The notes: generated from the letters alone by a model not told the origin. A DNA stretch of 64,000 nucleotides from Burkholderia multivorans ATCC BAA-247 (GCF_000959525.1 NZ_CP009831.1:186001-250000); one strand, 5' to 3'. Shown: positions 49,341-58,639, counted from the first letter of the stretch. Program-made: numbers and translations.

Positions 49341-49362
49341 GGCCCGGCGATGAAGCCGGGCC
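49341..49362. terminator. Bidirectional terminator between parB and rep
   Basis: GGCCCGGC-GATGAA-GCCGGGCC hairpin. On the minus strand it is followed by GTCTGTTTTTC, a fair T-run for rep; on the plus strand the tail is weaker (GCTTGCCCTTTC). Confidence 0.75.
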
Positions 49363-49403
49363 GCTTGCCCTTTCACGCAGCGCGCTCACGCGCTGCAAAC
49401 GCA

Positions 49404-50768
49404 TTACGCAGCCCTGGACTGGTTCAGCGTAAATGCGAGCAGATCGCCGTCGGTCGGCTCGCCCCAGGTCTTCTGGGCCAGCCAGTCGAAGAAGGCCGTC
49501 TCGGCCAGCTTGGATTCGAGCCCGCGCTTGCGCCAGTCGTCCCGCAGATGCGTGCCCAGCGTCGGCAGCGCTTCGGCCTCGAACGACTCGCGCGCCACTT
49601 CGCGTTCCAGCTCGCCCTGTTCCTCGTACAGCACCTTCGCTTCCTTCCGGCGGAACGCCGCGAATTCGCTGAGCAGTCGCGCCTTCAGATCGTCCGGCTG
49701 AGCCGCAGCACCCTTCGCCGACGGCGCCGCGGCCGGCAGTGCGTCGACCGCATCGACCGGCGGCGCATAGCCTTTCTTCAACGCATCCTTGAACAACGCG
49801 GCGGCGCTGCGCACCGGCGGCAGCGTCGTGCTGCGCATGCGCTGCTCGGTCATCTGCAACGCTGCGCGGATACGATTCTCTTCGCTGTCCGCATAGAGCG
49901 TCTGCGCCTCCTTCAGCGGGATGCCGAGCTTCACCATCCGGTCCACCAGCGTGCTGTCGAAGACGTTCGGATGCTCGTCGAGCGCCAGCATCGGTTGCTT
50001 GCGCTCGGTCACGCGGAACTGGATCTCGGCCACTCGCCGCCCTTCGCGATGCTCGATCAGCTCGACGAAGATATTGGTAACCGCGTTGACCTCCGCGATC
50101 GCCGGGCGCAGATAGTCGCGCTTGAAGTACTTGTACTCGCGCTTCGCTTCGTCGCCGGCTTCGGTGTCGGGCGTGCCCGACAGAATCGGCCGCCACCATT
50201 CCCACGGCTCGCGCATCGTCAGGTGGCTCGGGTTCGTCAGATAGCGCACGCAGATCTCGTAGAGCGCGAGGCCGGCGCTGCTGCGCAGCTGGCTCTGGAA
50301 CTGCAGGCTCAGGCGCGCATACTGCACCGGATCGAGCAGTTTCTTCTTGATCTTCGGCGCGAACGAAAATTCGACCCACACGCGCCGTGTAGCCGGATCT
50401 TCGAGAATTTCGGCGTCGGCGATCAGCGTGGAGATCCCCCATTTGCGGCCGGGCTTCTGGCTCGACGTGCCCGTGCTCCATTCCACCTGCACCGACACCA
50501 TCCGGCGCAGATGCTCCTTCACCAGCGCGGTGTCGTTCGAATCGAATGCGGAGTTGGCGACGATGTCCGACAACAGCGCGCGATACGTATCGCCCGAGTC
50601 GTCGGCCTGCTGCGCGACGGCGAGCAGGACATTGAACAGCTTGCGAGTCAGGAGCGTGATCTTGCCGCTCTTCGGCTGAATTGCGATTGCCTCGACGGCC
50701 TTCCGCAATTCGGCTGAACTGGCACTCACCACATCCACATCGGTTTTCTTGGCGCGCTTCGTGGCCAT
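49404..50768 (-). CDS. Replication initiator protein of the secondary chromosome (plasmid Rep type)
   Basis: 454 residues. The Lys-rich start (MATKRAKKTDVDV) leads to a winged-helix region with ITLLTRKLFNVLLAVAQQ and LVKEHLRRMVSVQVEW, resembling plasmid Rep initiators of the RepA/RepB (Rep_3) kind. A second winged-helix-like part lies around 150-270, and a charged carboxy-terminal third (about 290-454) is probably regulatory. It is not DnaA. The protein should bind the repeated CCCGAAAA-n-CCTCACC boxes in the adjacent 1.8-kb gene-free region and open the origin. It is convergent with parAB. A specific family name needs a profile search. Confidence 0.88.
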   Translation of the reverse strand: MATKRAKKTDVDVVSASSAELRKAVEAIAIQPKSGKITLLTRKLFNVLLAVAQQADDSGDTYRALLSDIVANSAFDSNDTALVKEHLRRMVSVQVEWSTGTSSQKPGRKWGISTLIADAEILEDPATRRVWVEFSFAPKIKKKLLDPVQYARLSLQFQSQLRSSAGLALYEICVRYLTNPSHLTMREPWEWWRPILSGTPDTEAGDEAKREYKYFKRDYLRPAIAEVNAVTNIFVELIEHREGRRVAEIQFRVTERKQPMLALDEHPNVFDSTLVDRMVKLGIPLKEAQTLYADSEENRIRAALQMTEQRMRSTTLPPVRSAAALFKDALKKGYAPPVDAVDALPAAAPSAKGAAAQPDDLKARLLSEFAAFRRKEAKVLYEEQGELEREVARESFEAEALPTLGTHLRDDWRKRGLESKLAETAFFDWLAQKTWGEPTDGDLLAFTLNQSRAA

Positions 50769-50960
50769 GCGTCGGGTCGGAGGAGAAGTTTCCCGGAAGG
50801 ATAGCGCCTGTGGTGATGTGCGTCCAGAACGACATGCTCACCATAGCCGGTGAAGCACGCAGATGAAACGGCACTCACCCCAATCGCTCCCGTAAACCCT
50901 CACCGGTCCGCGGCAACTGCGTTTCAGCCGATTCCAGACATGTCGCGGGATGCACGGATT

Positions 50961-50978
50961 CACAGAATTTTGCCTGTG
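50961..50978. promoter_or_regulatory. Inverted repeat CACAG-N8-CTGTG, left copy
   Basis: CACAG, eight bases, CTGTG, between rep and the main repeat array, 193 bases upstream of the rep start. A similar element lies near the right end of the array. Possibly a rep operator or a site for a second origin protein. Confidence 0.55.
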
Positions 50979-51112
50979 CAGAATACGTGCGCAATCGGCT
51001 CCCGTATCAGCTCACCTTTCGAATTGTCGTAATTTTGCGACTGTTCGACGGGGTGACCGCGGCGTCTTATCCGCGGTGCTCGCACTGCAGGTGCCAAGCC
51101 GCCAATACAAGG

Positions 51113-51128
51113 CTGTATGTCCATACAG
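51113..51128. promoter_or_regulatory. CTGT-N8-ACAG palindrome (possible LexA site)
   Basis: CTGTATGTCCATACAG, seven-base arms around a two-base centre. It fits the CTGT-N8-ACAG LexA consensus of many proteobacteria, but the outer flanks (GG/CA) are not typical. It lies about 345 bases upstream of rep. Confidence 0.4.
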
Positions 51129-51993
51129 CAGCGGTCCAACAGCGTGATTGCGCGAGTGCGCGACGTCGACGAACGGCCGTGCACGCCGCATCCCGGTGCC
51201 CAACCCGGCAGCGTTTCGACGGGCGGACGCGCATTGTACAGCGCTCACTGCGGCACGGGTCCCGAAAACGCTCACCTTAGCGACGCCGGATCACAGCGAT
51301 CGAAGTCGGGTCGACGCCCGACATATGGGCGCTCGACTGTATGCCGTTCCCGAAAAGCCTCACCTTTGCGTCCGAAAGCGATGTCGCGCAGGCCATCCAC
51401 ACAGCTCCCGAAAAACCTCACCGTAACCTCGGCGGTTTCAAAAATCCCAATGGCGTCCAATACTTATGCGCTGCAGCGAATTCCACTGTGTCGCACGGTC
51501 GCTCCCCGAAAAACCTCACCTTTTCACGCGAACACAGAGCCGTCAAAGTCGAAATTCACTCCCGAAAAGGCTCACCTATGCGGGAAAAGGTCACAGTAAA
51601 ACGGAGATTTTTCCCGCGCCAGGCGGGCTTTCCGGCGATATCGACCGGCCATCGCTCCCGAAAAGCCTCACCTGTGCGCAATATGTGTGCAGATTCTGCT
51701 CCCGAAAAAGCTCACCTCTAGCGCGCTTGCCCCACTGTGAAACCTATCCCGAAGACGCTCACCTTATGCCGATCGAGGTAGACAACCCGCCGCTTCGCTC
51801 CCGAAAACCCTCACCTTTGCGGCGCCACAGGCATCGAATAGCGCTTTTGGTCGACAAAACCGCCTTCGTTTCCCGGAAATCCTCACATCAAAACGCCGCG
51901 AAGTCCCGTGAAACCTCACCTTTCGGGAAAATTGCCTAAAAGTTGGGCAAAAACGGGGCGCAAAGGATCTCCTGCAAATTCTCACCTATGTCT

Positions 51994-52013
51994 GCACAGG
52001 CAGAAAACTGTGC
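51994..52013. promoter_or_regulatory. Inverted repeat GCACAG-N8-CTGTGC, right copy
   Basis: Six-base arms with an eight-base spacer, the same geometry as the element at 50961-50978. The pair brackets most of the initiator-box array. Confidence 0.55.
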
Positions 52014-52306
52014 ACGCTGCTGCTGTGCGGGTCGCGCGGCTGTGCGCCCCCGAAAAGCCTCACCTTTGCGTATTTCCGGTTTTCACTGTGATCCCGAATC
52101 CGCTCACGACCTTTCCTGCAACGGCTCACGCTGCTCCCCGAACCCCATCACGTCGGCTCCCGCAGAAGGTCACCTTGTCTCCCGTAAAACTTCACCTTGC
52201 CGGCCGGAGAGCCTTGCTACGTAAGGCTGTGCCGTGGCGTTAACGTTTTTAACTAAGGGTTCAAGGGTGTTTACTTCTAATACTCTCAACACCCCTGCCT
52301 GCGGAG

Positions 52307-52315
52307 TTTTCCACA
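52307..52315 (+). promoter_or_regulatory. DnaA box
   Basis: TTTTCCACA fits TTWTNCACA and sits beside the AT-rich stretch 52235-52300, on the right side of the initiator-box array. Confidence 0.6.
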
Positions 52316-52590
52316 GAGACGTCGATCCCTGAACACCGCCCGTCCGGACATTCACGCGATGTGAAACAATGGCACTTTTTCCGTGTGAGGGGAAAAACCT
52401 TTTTACAACAAACCCTTACCGCACTTTCTTCGCTTTGTTTCACGAAATCGGAGGCCGGGCTTACGCAGCAAGCGCCACTGAAGGCACTTCGGGCACGAAC
52501 GACGCGAATTCGCAACGCATCGCGAAAATTGGTATCAGGAGATACGTATTTCGTTATGATCGCAACATCTCAACGTCTGTGAGCTGATTC

Positions 52591-53772
52591 ATGACCGTCG
52601 ACGAAATGCGTCAGAGCATTCGGGAAGAACTGGAATCGATGCGCGCGGCAGGCGCGCGTCGCCAGGAATTGTCGCTGCACGCCTGCAAGCGGTTGTTTTT
52701 CGATCTCGGGATCCGGCCCTCGGCGGCCAATGTGCGGGACCTTACGCAAACCGGCAGCGCCAGCGATATTCCGAAAGACATCGACCATTTCTGGGAGCGT
52801 ATCCGCTCCGCGTCGAAAGTGCGGCTCGAGGGGGCCGCGATTCCCAAAAGCGTCGAGGAAAAGGCCGGCGCGCTGATCGGCGCGCTCTATGAAGAAGCGC
52901 TGAAAGCCGCGCGCGACGGTCTCGACGTCGATCGGCAACAGGTGCGCGCCGAGATGGCCGCGGCCGAACAGCGGTTGCGCGATGCGACCGTTCGTCAGGA
53001 AACGCTCGAAGCCGCGCTCGCGCGTAGCGAAGCCCGCAATGAACAGTTGCAGGCGCGCGTGACCGAGCTCGAAGTTCAGCTCGCATCGCAAACGACGCAC
53101 GGTTCGGCGAACGAGGCCACGTTGCGCGCGACGGTCGCGCGGCTGGAAACGGAACTGGCCGCCGCCCACGGCCGCGTCGATACCGAGCAGACGCTGAACG
53201 CGACGCTGCGCGATCGGATCGACGAACTGCAGGCCGAACTTCAGCATCGCACCGAACACTACGCGCAGCAGATCAAGGATGCGGTGGCCGAGGCCGAACG
53301 GCGCGTGAAGCCGATGCTCGTCGAACTGGACTCGTTGCGCAGCATGGCGTCGACCTACCAGAGCGGTTTGCGCGACGTGCAGCGCAAGGAATTCGATTTC
53401 CTTCAGCAGCTCAGTGCAGCAAAGGCGCGCGCCGACCGGCTCGAAGAGCAGTTGCGCACGCAGAGCGACGAACTCGAACGCGCGACGCGCGACGTGAACG
53501 CACTGCGCGCGAATCGCACGATGAGCCCCGAGATTGCGACGCTGATTCGACGGCTTGCGGATGCGGGACACCTGGACGCCGATGCGTTCGCCGCGATCGG
53601 CACGGCGCTCGATCACGATGTGCCGGTGCCGAGCCAGTGTCCGCACTGCGACGGCGAACCCGAGCTGTCGCACACCGACGACGGTTTCGAAGTGTCATGC
53701 CCGGAATGCGAGCACGCGTCGGGATCCTGGCCGTCGCGCCTCGAGGCCGTCACGCGTTTTGCGCGTCGGTAA
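52591..53772 (+). CDS. KfrA-like DNA-binding coiled-coil protein with a C-terminal zinc ribbon
   Basis: 393 residues. Residues about 1-115 resemble the KfrA amino-terminal DNA-binding domain (MTVDEMRQSIREELESMRA start). A very long alpha-helical coiled coil, about 115-300, is rich in Ala, Glu and Arg with heptad-like Leu. The last 50 residues carry CPHC, about 17 residues, then CPEC, a likely zinc ribbon not usual for plasmid KfrA. KfrA proteins aid plasmid partition and repress their own promoter; a similar origin-linked role is inferred. It is the first gene on the far side of the origin region and reads away from it. A TATGAT hexamer at 52555-52560 may be its -10. Confidence 0.8.
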   Translation: MTVDEMRQSIREELESMRAAGARRQELSLHACKRLFFDLGIRPSAANVRDLTQTGSASDIPKDIDHFWERIRSASKVRLEGAAIPKSVEEKAGALIGALYEEALKAARDGLDVDRQQVRAEMAAAEQRLRDATVRQETLEAALARSEARNEQLQARVTELEVQLASQTTHGSANEATLRATVARLETELAAAHGRVDTEQTLNATLRDRIDELQAELQHRTEHYAQQIKDAVAEAERRVKPMLVELDSLRSMASTYQSGLRDVQRKEFDFLQQLSAAKARADRLEEQLRTQSDELERATRDVNALRANRTMSPEIATLIRRLADAGHLDADAFAAIGTALDHDVPVPSQCPHCDGEPELSHTDDGFEVSCPECEHASGSWPSRLEAVTRFARR

Positions 53773-53779
53773 CGTCGGC

Positions 53780-53799
53780 TGCGGCGCGACTGCGCCGCA
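53780..53799. terminator. Stem-loop after the KfrA-like gene
   Basis: TGCGGCGC-GACT-GCGCCGCA hairpin, seven bases after the stop. No immediate T-run follows, only TTTT about 11 bases on, inside an initiator box, so it may be a weak terminator. Confidence 0.5.
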
Positions 53800-53801
53800 C
53801 A

Positions 53802-53842
53802 GGTGAGAATTTTCGGGAAGCGTGAGGTGAGGATTTTCGGGA
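53802..53842 (-). repeat. Two initiator-box copies in inverted orientation
   Basis: GGTGAGAATTTTCGGGA (53802-53818) and GGTGAGGATTTTCGGGA (53826-53842). They are reverse complements of the origin-array consensus, placed between the convergent KfrA-like and recombinase-like genes, 1.6 kb from the main array. Confidence 0.88.
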
Positions 53843-53913
53843 CCCAAAAACAGGTGAGGCCGCGCCAGGCAACGCGCTCACGGTTCGCTTCCCCGTGAGC
53901 GGCCACCTGCGAA

Positions 53914-54927
53914 TCAGTGAGTTTCGCCGCTGTCGACAGCGTCACCTTCGACCAACTCCGCTCGCCAGGTTTTCCACGCGCGGTGCAGACGGTTCGCCGA
54001 AATCGGCTGCACGAACCCCAGCCACTTGCCGACCCGCTCCGGCGGCACGTCATGCTCGAACAGCTCGGCAGCATAGGTGTTGCGCAAGGTCTGCGGGCTT
54101 GTGCGCGCCGTGCGCGACGACGTCAGCCCGGCCGATTCGACGATCGCATCGATCGCGCGCAGCATCGTCGCCTTGTGCATGGGTCGCCCGGTGTGCGACG
54201 CCGGGAACACGAGATCGCCCGGAATCTGCTGCCGGCTGCGCTCCGCGAGCCAGGCATCGAATAACGCGATCGCGAACGAGGCGAGATGCGCGTCGCGTGC
54301 GAAGTCCGGATGCGTGGATGGAATCCGCAGCGACGTGCCGCTCGTATCGACGCAACTAATCGTGAGCACGCGTGCTTCGCCCGTCTTGATGCCGGCGCCG
54401 AGAAAGGCGGCGACTAGCGCACGGTCGCGGCGCTCTTTCCAATAGGCTGCACCCGACACACCGATCGGCGAAAACAGATAGGCGAGCAGCGCCGCGCGCT
54501 CGGCCGGCGTCAGAAAGCTGGTCGGCTCGTTGTCGCGTGCCTTGCGCCAGTCCGCTTCGCCATCCTGAGCGATGAAGCGCGCCGGATTCGTCGACGCGAA
54601 TTCGGTGCGGCGAATATGGTCGAGTACACGCTCGATGAGCCGCAGATAACGCAGCCGCTGCGTTTTGCGAATCGGCAGGTCGCCGACGAACTCGGCGATC
54701 GACGCGGTATCGACGGTCGCGAGATTTTTCTGACGTGCGCGCAGCCACGCGAGAAATGCGCCCCATTGCGCGCGATAGACGTCGGCCGACGAGCGGCGGT
54801 AGTCCTGCATTGCCAGCCATGCGTCGAACGCGGCTTCGGGCGAAACGATCCAGTCGGATGCGCCGCGGTCGAACAGATCCTTTTCTTCTGCGCGCGCCGG
54901 TGGCGCGGCCGGGGTGGGAAGGGACAT
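53914..54927 (-). CDS. Tyrosine-recombinase-fold protein lacking the catalytic residues
   Basis: 337 residues with XerC/XerD-like architecture: amino-terminal core-binding domain (about 30-130) and catalytic-type domain (about 138-325). The catalytic positions are mostly lost. Box I reads GAGIKTGEA (Lys181 for Arg). Box II reads SPQTLRNTY (Gln279 for the first His, Arg282 kept, Asn for the next His). The GH of LGH is GF (Phe305), and the nucleophile Tyr position is Leu314. Strand cleavage is therefore not expected. The frame is intact and codon use is normal, so the protein is probably maintained for DNA binding or protein contact. It reads toward the origin. The SOS-box gene lies 84 bases upstream in the same direction, so both may share a transcript. 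Confidence 0.85.
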   Translation of the reverse strand: MSLPTPAAPPARAEEKDLFDRGASDWIVSPEAAFDAWLAMQDYRRSSADVYRAQWGAFLAWLRARQKNLATVDTASIAEFVGDLPIRKTQRLRYLRLIERVLDHIRRTEFASTNPARFIAQDGEADWRKARDNEPTSFLTPAERAALLAYLFSPIGVSGAAYWKERRDRALVAAFLGAGIKTGEARVLTISCVDTSGTSLRIPSTHPDFARDAHLASFAIALFDAWLAERSRQQIPGDLVFPASHTGRPMHKATMLRAIDAIVESAGLTSSRTARTSPQTLRNTYAAELFEHDVPPERVGKWLGFVQPISANRLHRAWKTWRAELVEGDAVDSGETH

Positions 54928-55011
54928 ATGATTTATTCCGTTAGTTGCGTATATGGTAGGGCGTTCGCAACATTTCGGGTAGCGGCGCGTCAGAGCGCGT
55001 CGCGCGCGCCG

Positions 55012-55398
55012 TCAATCGCCCCATGCCTGCTGACGCGCGCTCGGGGTGCGTTCGTGCCGCGTGCCGGCCTCCGACTCGGCGCGCGCGGCGGCCTCGTAGG
55101 CGAGCACCGCGAACGAGAAGACGGCGGGCAGCGCGTTCGACCGACCGAAATCGATCGGATCGTCGGTTTGGGGAAACGTCATGTCGGCCGGCCGTTCGAA
55201 CAGCTGCCGCATGCCGGCGTCGTGGCGGCTCGCAAAGCCGAGATCGGCGAGCGCTTCGGCTTCGATGGCGTGCAGCAGGCGCCACGTGAGCGGCACGCGC
55301 TGGCGGATATAGCGCGCCGCGATATGGCGGACGATGTGCTCGAGATCGTGCGCGGCAGCCTTGAAGCTGAGCGCGGCCAGGTCTTGTTCTTCTGTCAT
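55012..55398 (-). CDS. Unknown small protein downstream of an SOS box
   Basis: 128 residues, no recognised family. The amino-terminal half is helical (LAALSFKAAAHDLEHIVRHI, LTWRLLHAIEAEALADLGF) and is followed by PADMTFPQTDDPIDFGRSNA. The end is charged (RHERTPSARQQAWGD). No signal peptide; one mildly hydrophobic stretch (LPAVFSFAVLAYEAAA). AGGAG precedes the ATG at 55398. A near-consensus LexA box lies 68 bases upstream, so induction by DNA damage is likely. The recombinase-like gene follows in the same direction after 84 bases with no terminator seen between. Function unknown. Confidence 0.8.
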   Translation of the reverse strand: MTEEQDLAALSFKAAAHDLEHIVRHIAARYIRQRVPLTWRLLHAIEAEALADLGFASRHDAGMRQLFERPADMTFPQTDDPIDFGRSNALPAVFSFAVLAYEAAARAESEAGTRHERTPSARQQAWGD

Positions 55399-55465
55399 CG
55401 CAGGCTCCTGTCGGGCCGGCGCGGCGTGCGGCGCCGCTCGGCCAGTGCATGGCGGAATGTCCGTA

Positions 55466-55497
55466 TACTGTACAAATATACAGTTATTTCCGCAACT
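55466..55497 (-). promoter_or_regulatory. LexA (SOS) box overlapping a promoter
   Basis: Read on the plus strand, TACTGTACAAATATACAGTT (55466-55485) matches CTGT-N8-ACAG with AT-rich centre and TA/TT flanks, close to the Escherichia coli SOS box. On the minus strand TTGCGG, 17 bases, TACAGT make a promoter whose -10 is inside the box. It points to the unknown gene at 55012-55398. Confidence 0.75.
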
Positions 55498-55523
55498 GGC
55501 CGCTCGGCCGACTATCGGCGCCG

Positions 55524-56135
55524 TCAGCGATGGATCACGATCAGCAGTGCGCGGGCTTCGGCCTTGCCCGGATTGCGAATCGCGTGGGGCGTGTCGGCGG
55601 CATAGCGGCCGGTGTCGCCGGCCTTCAGGCGCCGGCTCGCGGCGCCGGCCTCGATCTCCATCGTCCCTTGCAGCACGGTGAGGTGTTCGCGCGTGCCGGG
55701 TTCGTGCGCATTCGACACGAGCGCGCCGCCGCCCGGCAGCGTGAGTTCGTACCACTCGAATTTGCCGGCAAGATCGATCGGCCCCCACACGCGCAGCTGG
55801 TATTGACCGTCATGGCCGGCGAGCGTCGGGATGTCGTGCGGTCCGTCCACGCGAATCGTTTCGGGCACTTTCGGCTGCGAGAACAGCTCGTCGAGCGTGA
55901 TGCCGAGCGCGTTCGTCAGCCGCCATGCGACCGCAATCGTCGGGTTCGCCTTGTCGCGCTCGATCTCGGAGAGCATCGATTTCGAGACACCGGCCGCCCG
56001 GGACAGATCGTCGAGCGTGAGCTTGCGTTCGTTGCGCAGCCGCTGGATCTGTTCGCCGACGCGCGGCGGCGTCGCGGCCGGCGGCTGCGGGGCGGCGCCG
56101 GCAGCCGTGCGCCGCGATCCGGATGAACTTGCCAT
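55524..56135 (-). CDS. XRE-family regulator with a C-terminal cupin domain
   Basis: 203 residues. After an Ala/Pro-rich leader of about 25 residues comes an XRE helix-turn-helix (IQRLRNERKLTLDDLSRAAGVSKSMLSEIER), then a cupin_2 beta-barrel (about 115-200; EPGTREHLTVLQGTMEIEAG and RYAADTPHAIRNPG with His as possible metal or ligand residues). Such regulators often sense a small metabolite of the pathway beside them. It is divergent from kbl-tdh, so control of threonine breakdown is a reasonable inference. A 9-bp inverted repeat lies between the divergent starts. Confidence 0.92.
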   Translation of the reverse strand: MASSSGSRRTAAGAAPQPPAATPPRVGEQIQRLRNERKLTLDDLSRAAGVSKSMLSEIERDKANPTIAVAWRLTNALGITLDELFSQPKVPETIRVDGPHDIPTLAGHDGQYQLRVWGPIDLAGKFEWYELTLPGGGALVSNAHEPGTREHLTVLQGTMEIEAGAASRRLKAGDTGRYAADTPHAIRNPGKAEARALLIVIHR

Positions 56136-56164
56136 TTGGATTCCGTTCGCTTAGAGTTGTTCGG

Positions 56165-56188
56165 TATTTCGAATTCGAGTTCGAAATA
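56165..56188. promoter_or_regulatory. Inverted repeat between the XRE-cupin gene and kbl
   Basis: TATTTCGAA, TTCGAG, TTCGAAATA: perfect 9-bp arms with a six-base spacer in an AT-rich stretch. It is a good candidate operator for the adjacent regulator and could act on both divergent promoters. Confidence 0.6.
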
Positions 56189-56302
56189 TCGGATAAATGC
56201 GGTCAACCGAACGACCGACTATAACAGTAGCAGGCTGTTGCGCGGCGGCCACGAGCCGTTTCGCGCGCGCTGCATGCTGCGAACCCTGTCAGGAGCTTTG
56301 TG

Positions 56303-57502
56303 ATGCGTGATGCCTTTCTCGCCCAGGTGCGCGGGACACTCGACCAGATCCGCGCGGACGGCTTTTACAAGACCGAGCGCGAGATCGCGAGTCCTCAAGC
56401 CGCTGCCGTGCGGCTCGCCGGCGGCGCCGGCGTGCTGAATTTCTGCGCCAACAACTATCTCGGTCTCGCGAACGATCCGCGGCTGATCGCGGCGGCGAAG
56501 GCGGGGCTCGACCAGGACGGGTTCGGCATGGCGTCGGTGCGCTTCATCTGCGGTACGCAAACCGTGCACAAGCAGCTCGAAAGTGCGCTCGCCGCGTTTC
56601 TCGGCACCGAGGACAGCATTCTCTATTCGAGCTGCTTCGACGCGAACGGCGGGCTGTTCGAGACGCTGCTCGACGAGAACGACGCGGTGATCAGCGACGA
56701 GCTCAACCACGCGAGCATCATCGACGGCATCCGTTTGTGCAAGGCGAAGCGCTACCGCTACCGGAACAACGATCTGGCCGATCTCGAGGCGAAGCTGAAG
56801 GAAGCCGATGCGGCCGGCGCGCGCCACAAGCTGATCGCGACCGACGGCGTATTCTCGATGGACGGCATCATCGCCGATCTGAAAGGCATCTGCGATCTCG
56901 CCGATCGCTACGGCGCACTCGTGATGGTCGACGATTCGCATGCGGTCGGCTTCATCGGCGCGCACGGCCGCGGCACGCCCGAGCATTGCGGCGTCGAAGG
57001 GCGCGTCGACATCATCACCGGTACGCTCGGCAAGGCGCTCGGCGGTGCATCGGGCGGCTACGTCGCGGCACGCCGCGAGATCGTCGATCTGCTGCGCCAG
57101 CGCTCGCGTCCGTACTTGTTCTCGAATACGCTGACGCCGAGCATTGCCGCTGCATCGCTGAAAGTGCTCGAACTGCTCGGCAGCGACGAAGGCGCGCAAC
57201 TGCGCGAACGCGTCCGCGAGAACGGTGTGCGCTTCCGCGAGCAAATGACCGAGGCCGGCTTCACGCTCGTGCCGGGTGCGCATCCGATCATCCCGGTCAT
57301 GCTCGGCGATGCGCAGCTTGCGTCGAACATGGCCGACAAGCTGCTCGGCGAAGGCGTCTACGTGATCGGCTTTTCGTTCCCCGTGGTGCCGCGCGGCCGC
57401 GCGCGCATCCGCACGCAGATGAGCGCCGCACACACGCCGGACCAGATCGACCAGGCCGTCGCCGCGTTCGTGCGCGTCGGCAAGTCGCTCGGCATCGTCT
57501 GA
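56303..57502 (+). CDS. kbl: 2-amino-3-ketobutyrate coenzyme A ligase (glycine C-acetyltransferase)
   Basis: 399 residues, the normal length. A PLP enzyme of the alpha-oxoamine synthase family that splits 2-amino-3-ketobutyrate with CoA into glycine and acetyl-CoA. Seen: [12 protein letters not shown], the [11 protein letters not shown] loop (PLP-binding Asp and His) and the Schiff-base Lys in [18 protein letters not shown] lies before the ATG at 56303; a GTG just upstream is in frame but less likely. tdh follows after 13 bases, giving the two-step threonine-to-glycine pathway. Confidence 0.97.
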   Translation: MRDAFLAQVRGTLDQIRADGFYKTEREIASPQAAAVRLAGGAGVLNFCANNYLGLANDPRLIAAAKAGLDQDGFGMASVRFICGTQTVHKQLESALAAFLGTEDSILYSSCFDANGGLFETLLDENDAVISDELNHASIIDGIRLCKAKRYRYRNNDLADLEAKLKEADAAGARHKLIATDGVFSMDGIIADLKGICDLADRYGALVMVDDSHAVGFIGAHGRGTPEHCGVEGRVDIITGTLGKALGGASGGYVAARREIVDLLRQRSRPYLFSNTLTPSIAAASLKVLELLGSDEGAQLRERVRENGVRFREQMTEAGFTLVPGAHPIIPVMLGDAQLASNMADKLLGEGVYVIGFSFPVVPRGRARIRTQMSAAHTPDQIDQAVAAFVRVGKSLGIV

Positions 57503-57515
57503 CGGAGGCGCGGCG

Positions 57516-58544
<1,029 letters not shown>

Positions 58545-58552
58545 TCGTCCGA

Positions 58553-58586
58553 CGACACGGAGCGATATGCGCATCGCTCCGTGTCG
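58553..58586 (+). terminator. Stem-loop after tdh
   Basis: CGACACGGAGCGAT, six-base loop ATGCGC, ATCGCTCCGTGTCG: perfect 14-bp arms, eight bases after the stop. No T-run follows, so termination may be Rho-independent only in part, or the stem may protect the mRNA end. Confidence 0.65.
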
Positions 58587-58639
58587 CTCGCATCCATCGC
58601 CGTTCGGATAGGTGGGCCCGCGCTCGATTTCGCGCTTAA

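Larger units (their letters stand above)
50887..52198 (+). repeat. Array of initiator-box (iteron-like) repeats
   Basis: Consensus CTCCCGAAAAnCCTCACCTT. Good copies start near 51260, 51348, 51406, 51504, 51560, 51656, 51700, 51747, 51799, 51904 and 52047. Weaker ones lie near 50887, 50999, 51871, 51968, 52091, 52157 and 52179. All face the same way. The spacing is irregular (roughly 33-98 bases), unlike the regular 20-22 bases of many plasmid iterons. These are the probable Rep binding sites. Confidence 0.9.
50769..52590. other. Replication origin region of the secondary chromosome
   Basis: 1.8 kb without a gene between rep and the KfrA-like gene. It contains about 18 initiator-box-like repeats, two CACAG-N8-CTGTG inverted repeats, a CTGT-N8-ACAG palindrome, a DnaA box and AT-rich stretches at 52235-52300 and 52360-52450 that could melt. 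Frames here exist only because of the repeats and have no ribosome sites. Calling it the origin is inference from the combination with rep and parABS. Confidence 0.85.

Noticed and set aside
50887-52198. Possible CRISPR or coding repeats in the origin region
   Set aside because: Short 17-20 base boxes at irregular distances next to a Rep gene fit initiator sites. Frames through them have no starts with ribosome sites.
53914-54927. Active integrase marking a genomic island
   Set aside because: Catalytic residues are missing, no tRNA or attachment-like direct repeats flank it, and neighbours are origin-associated genes.
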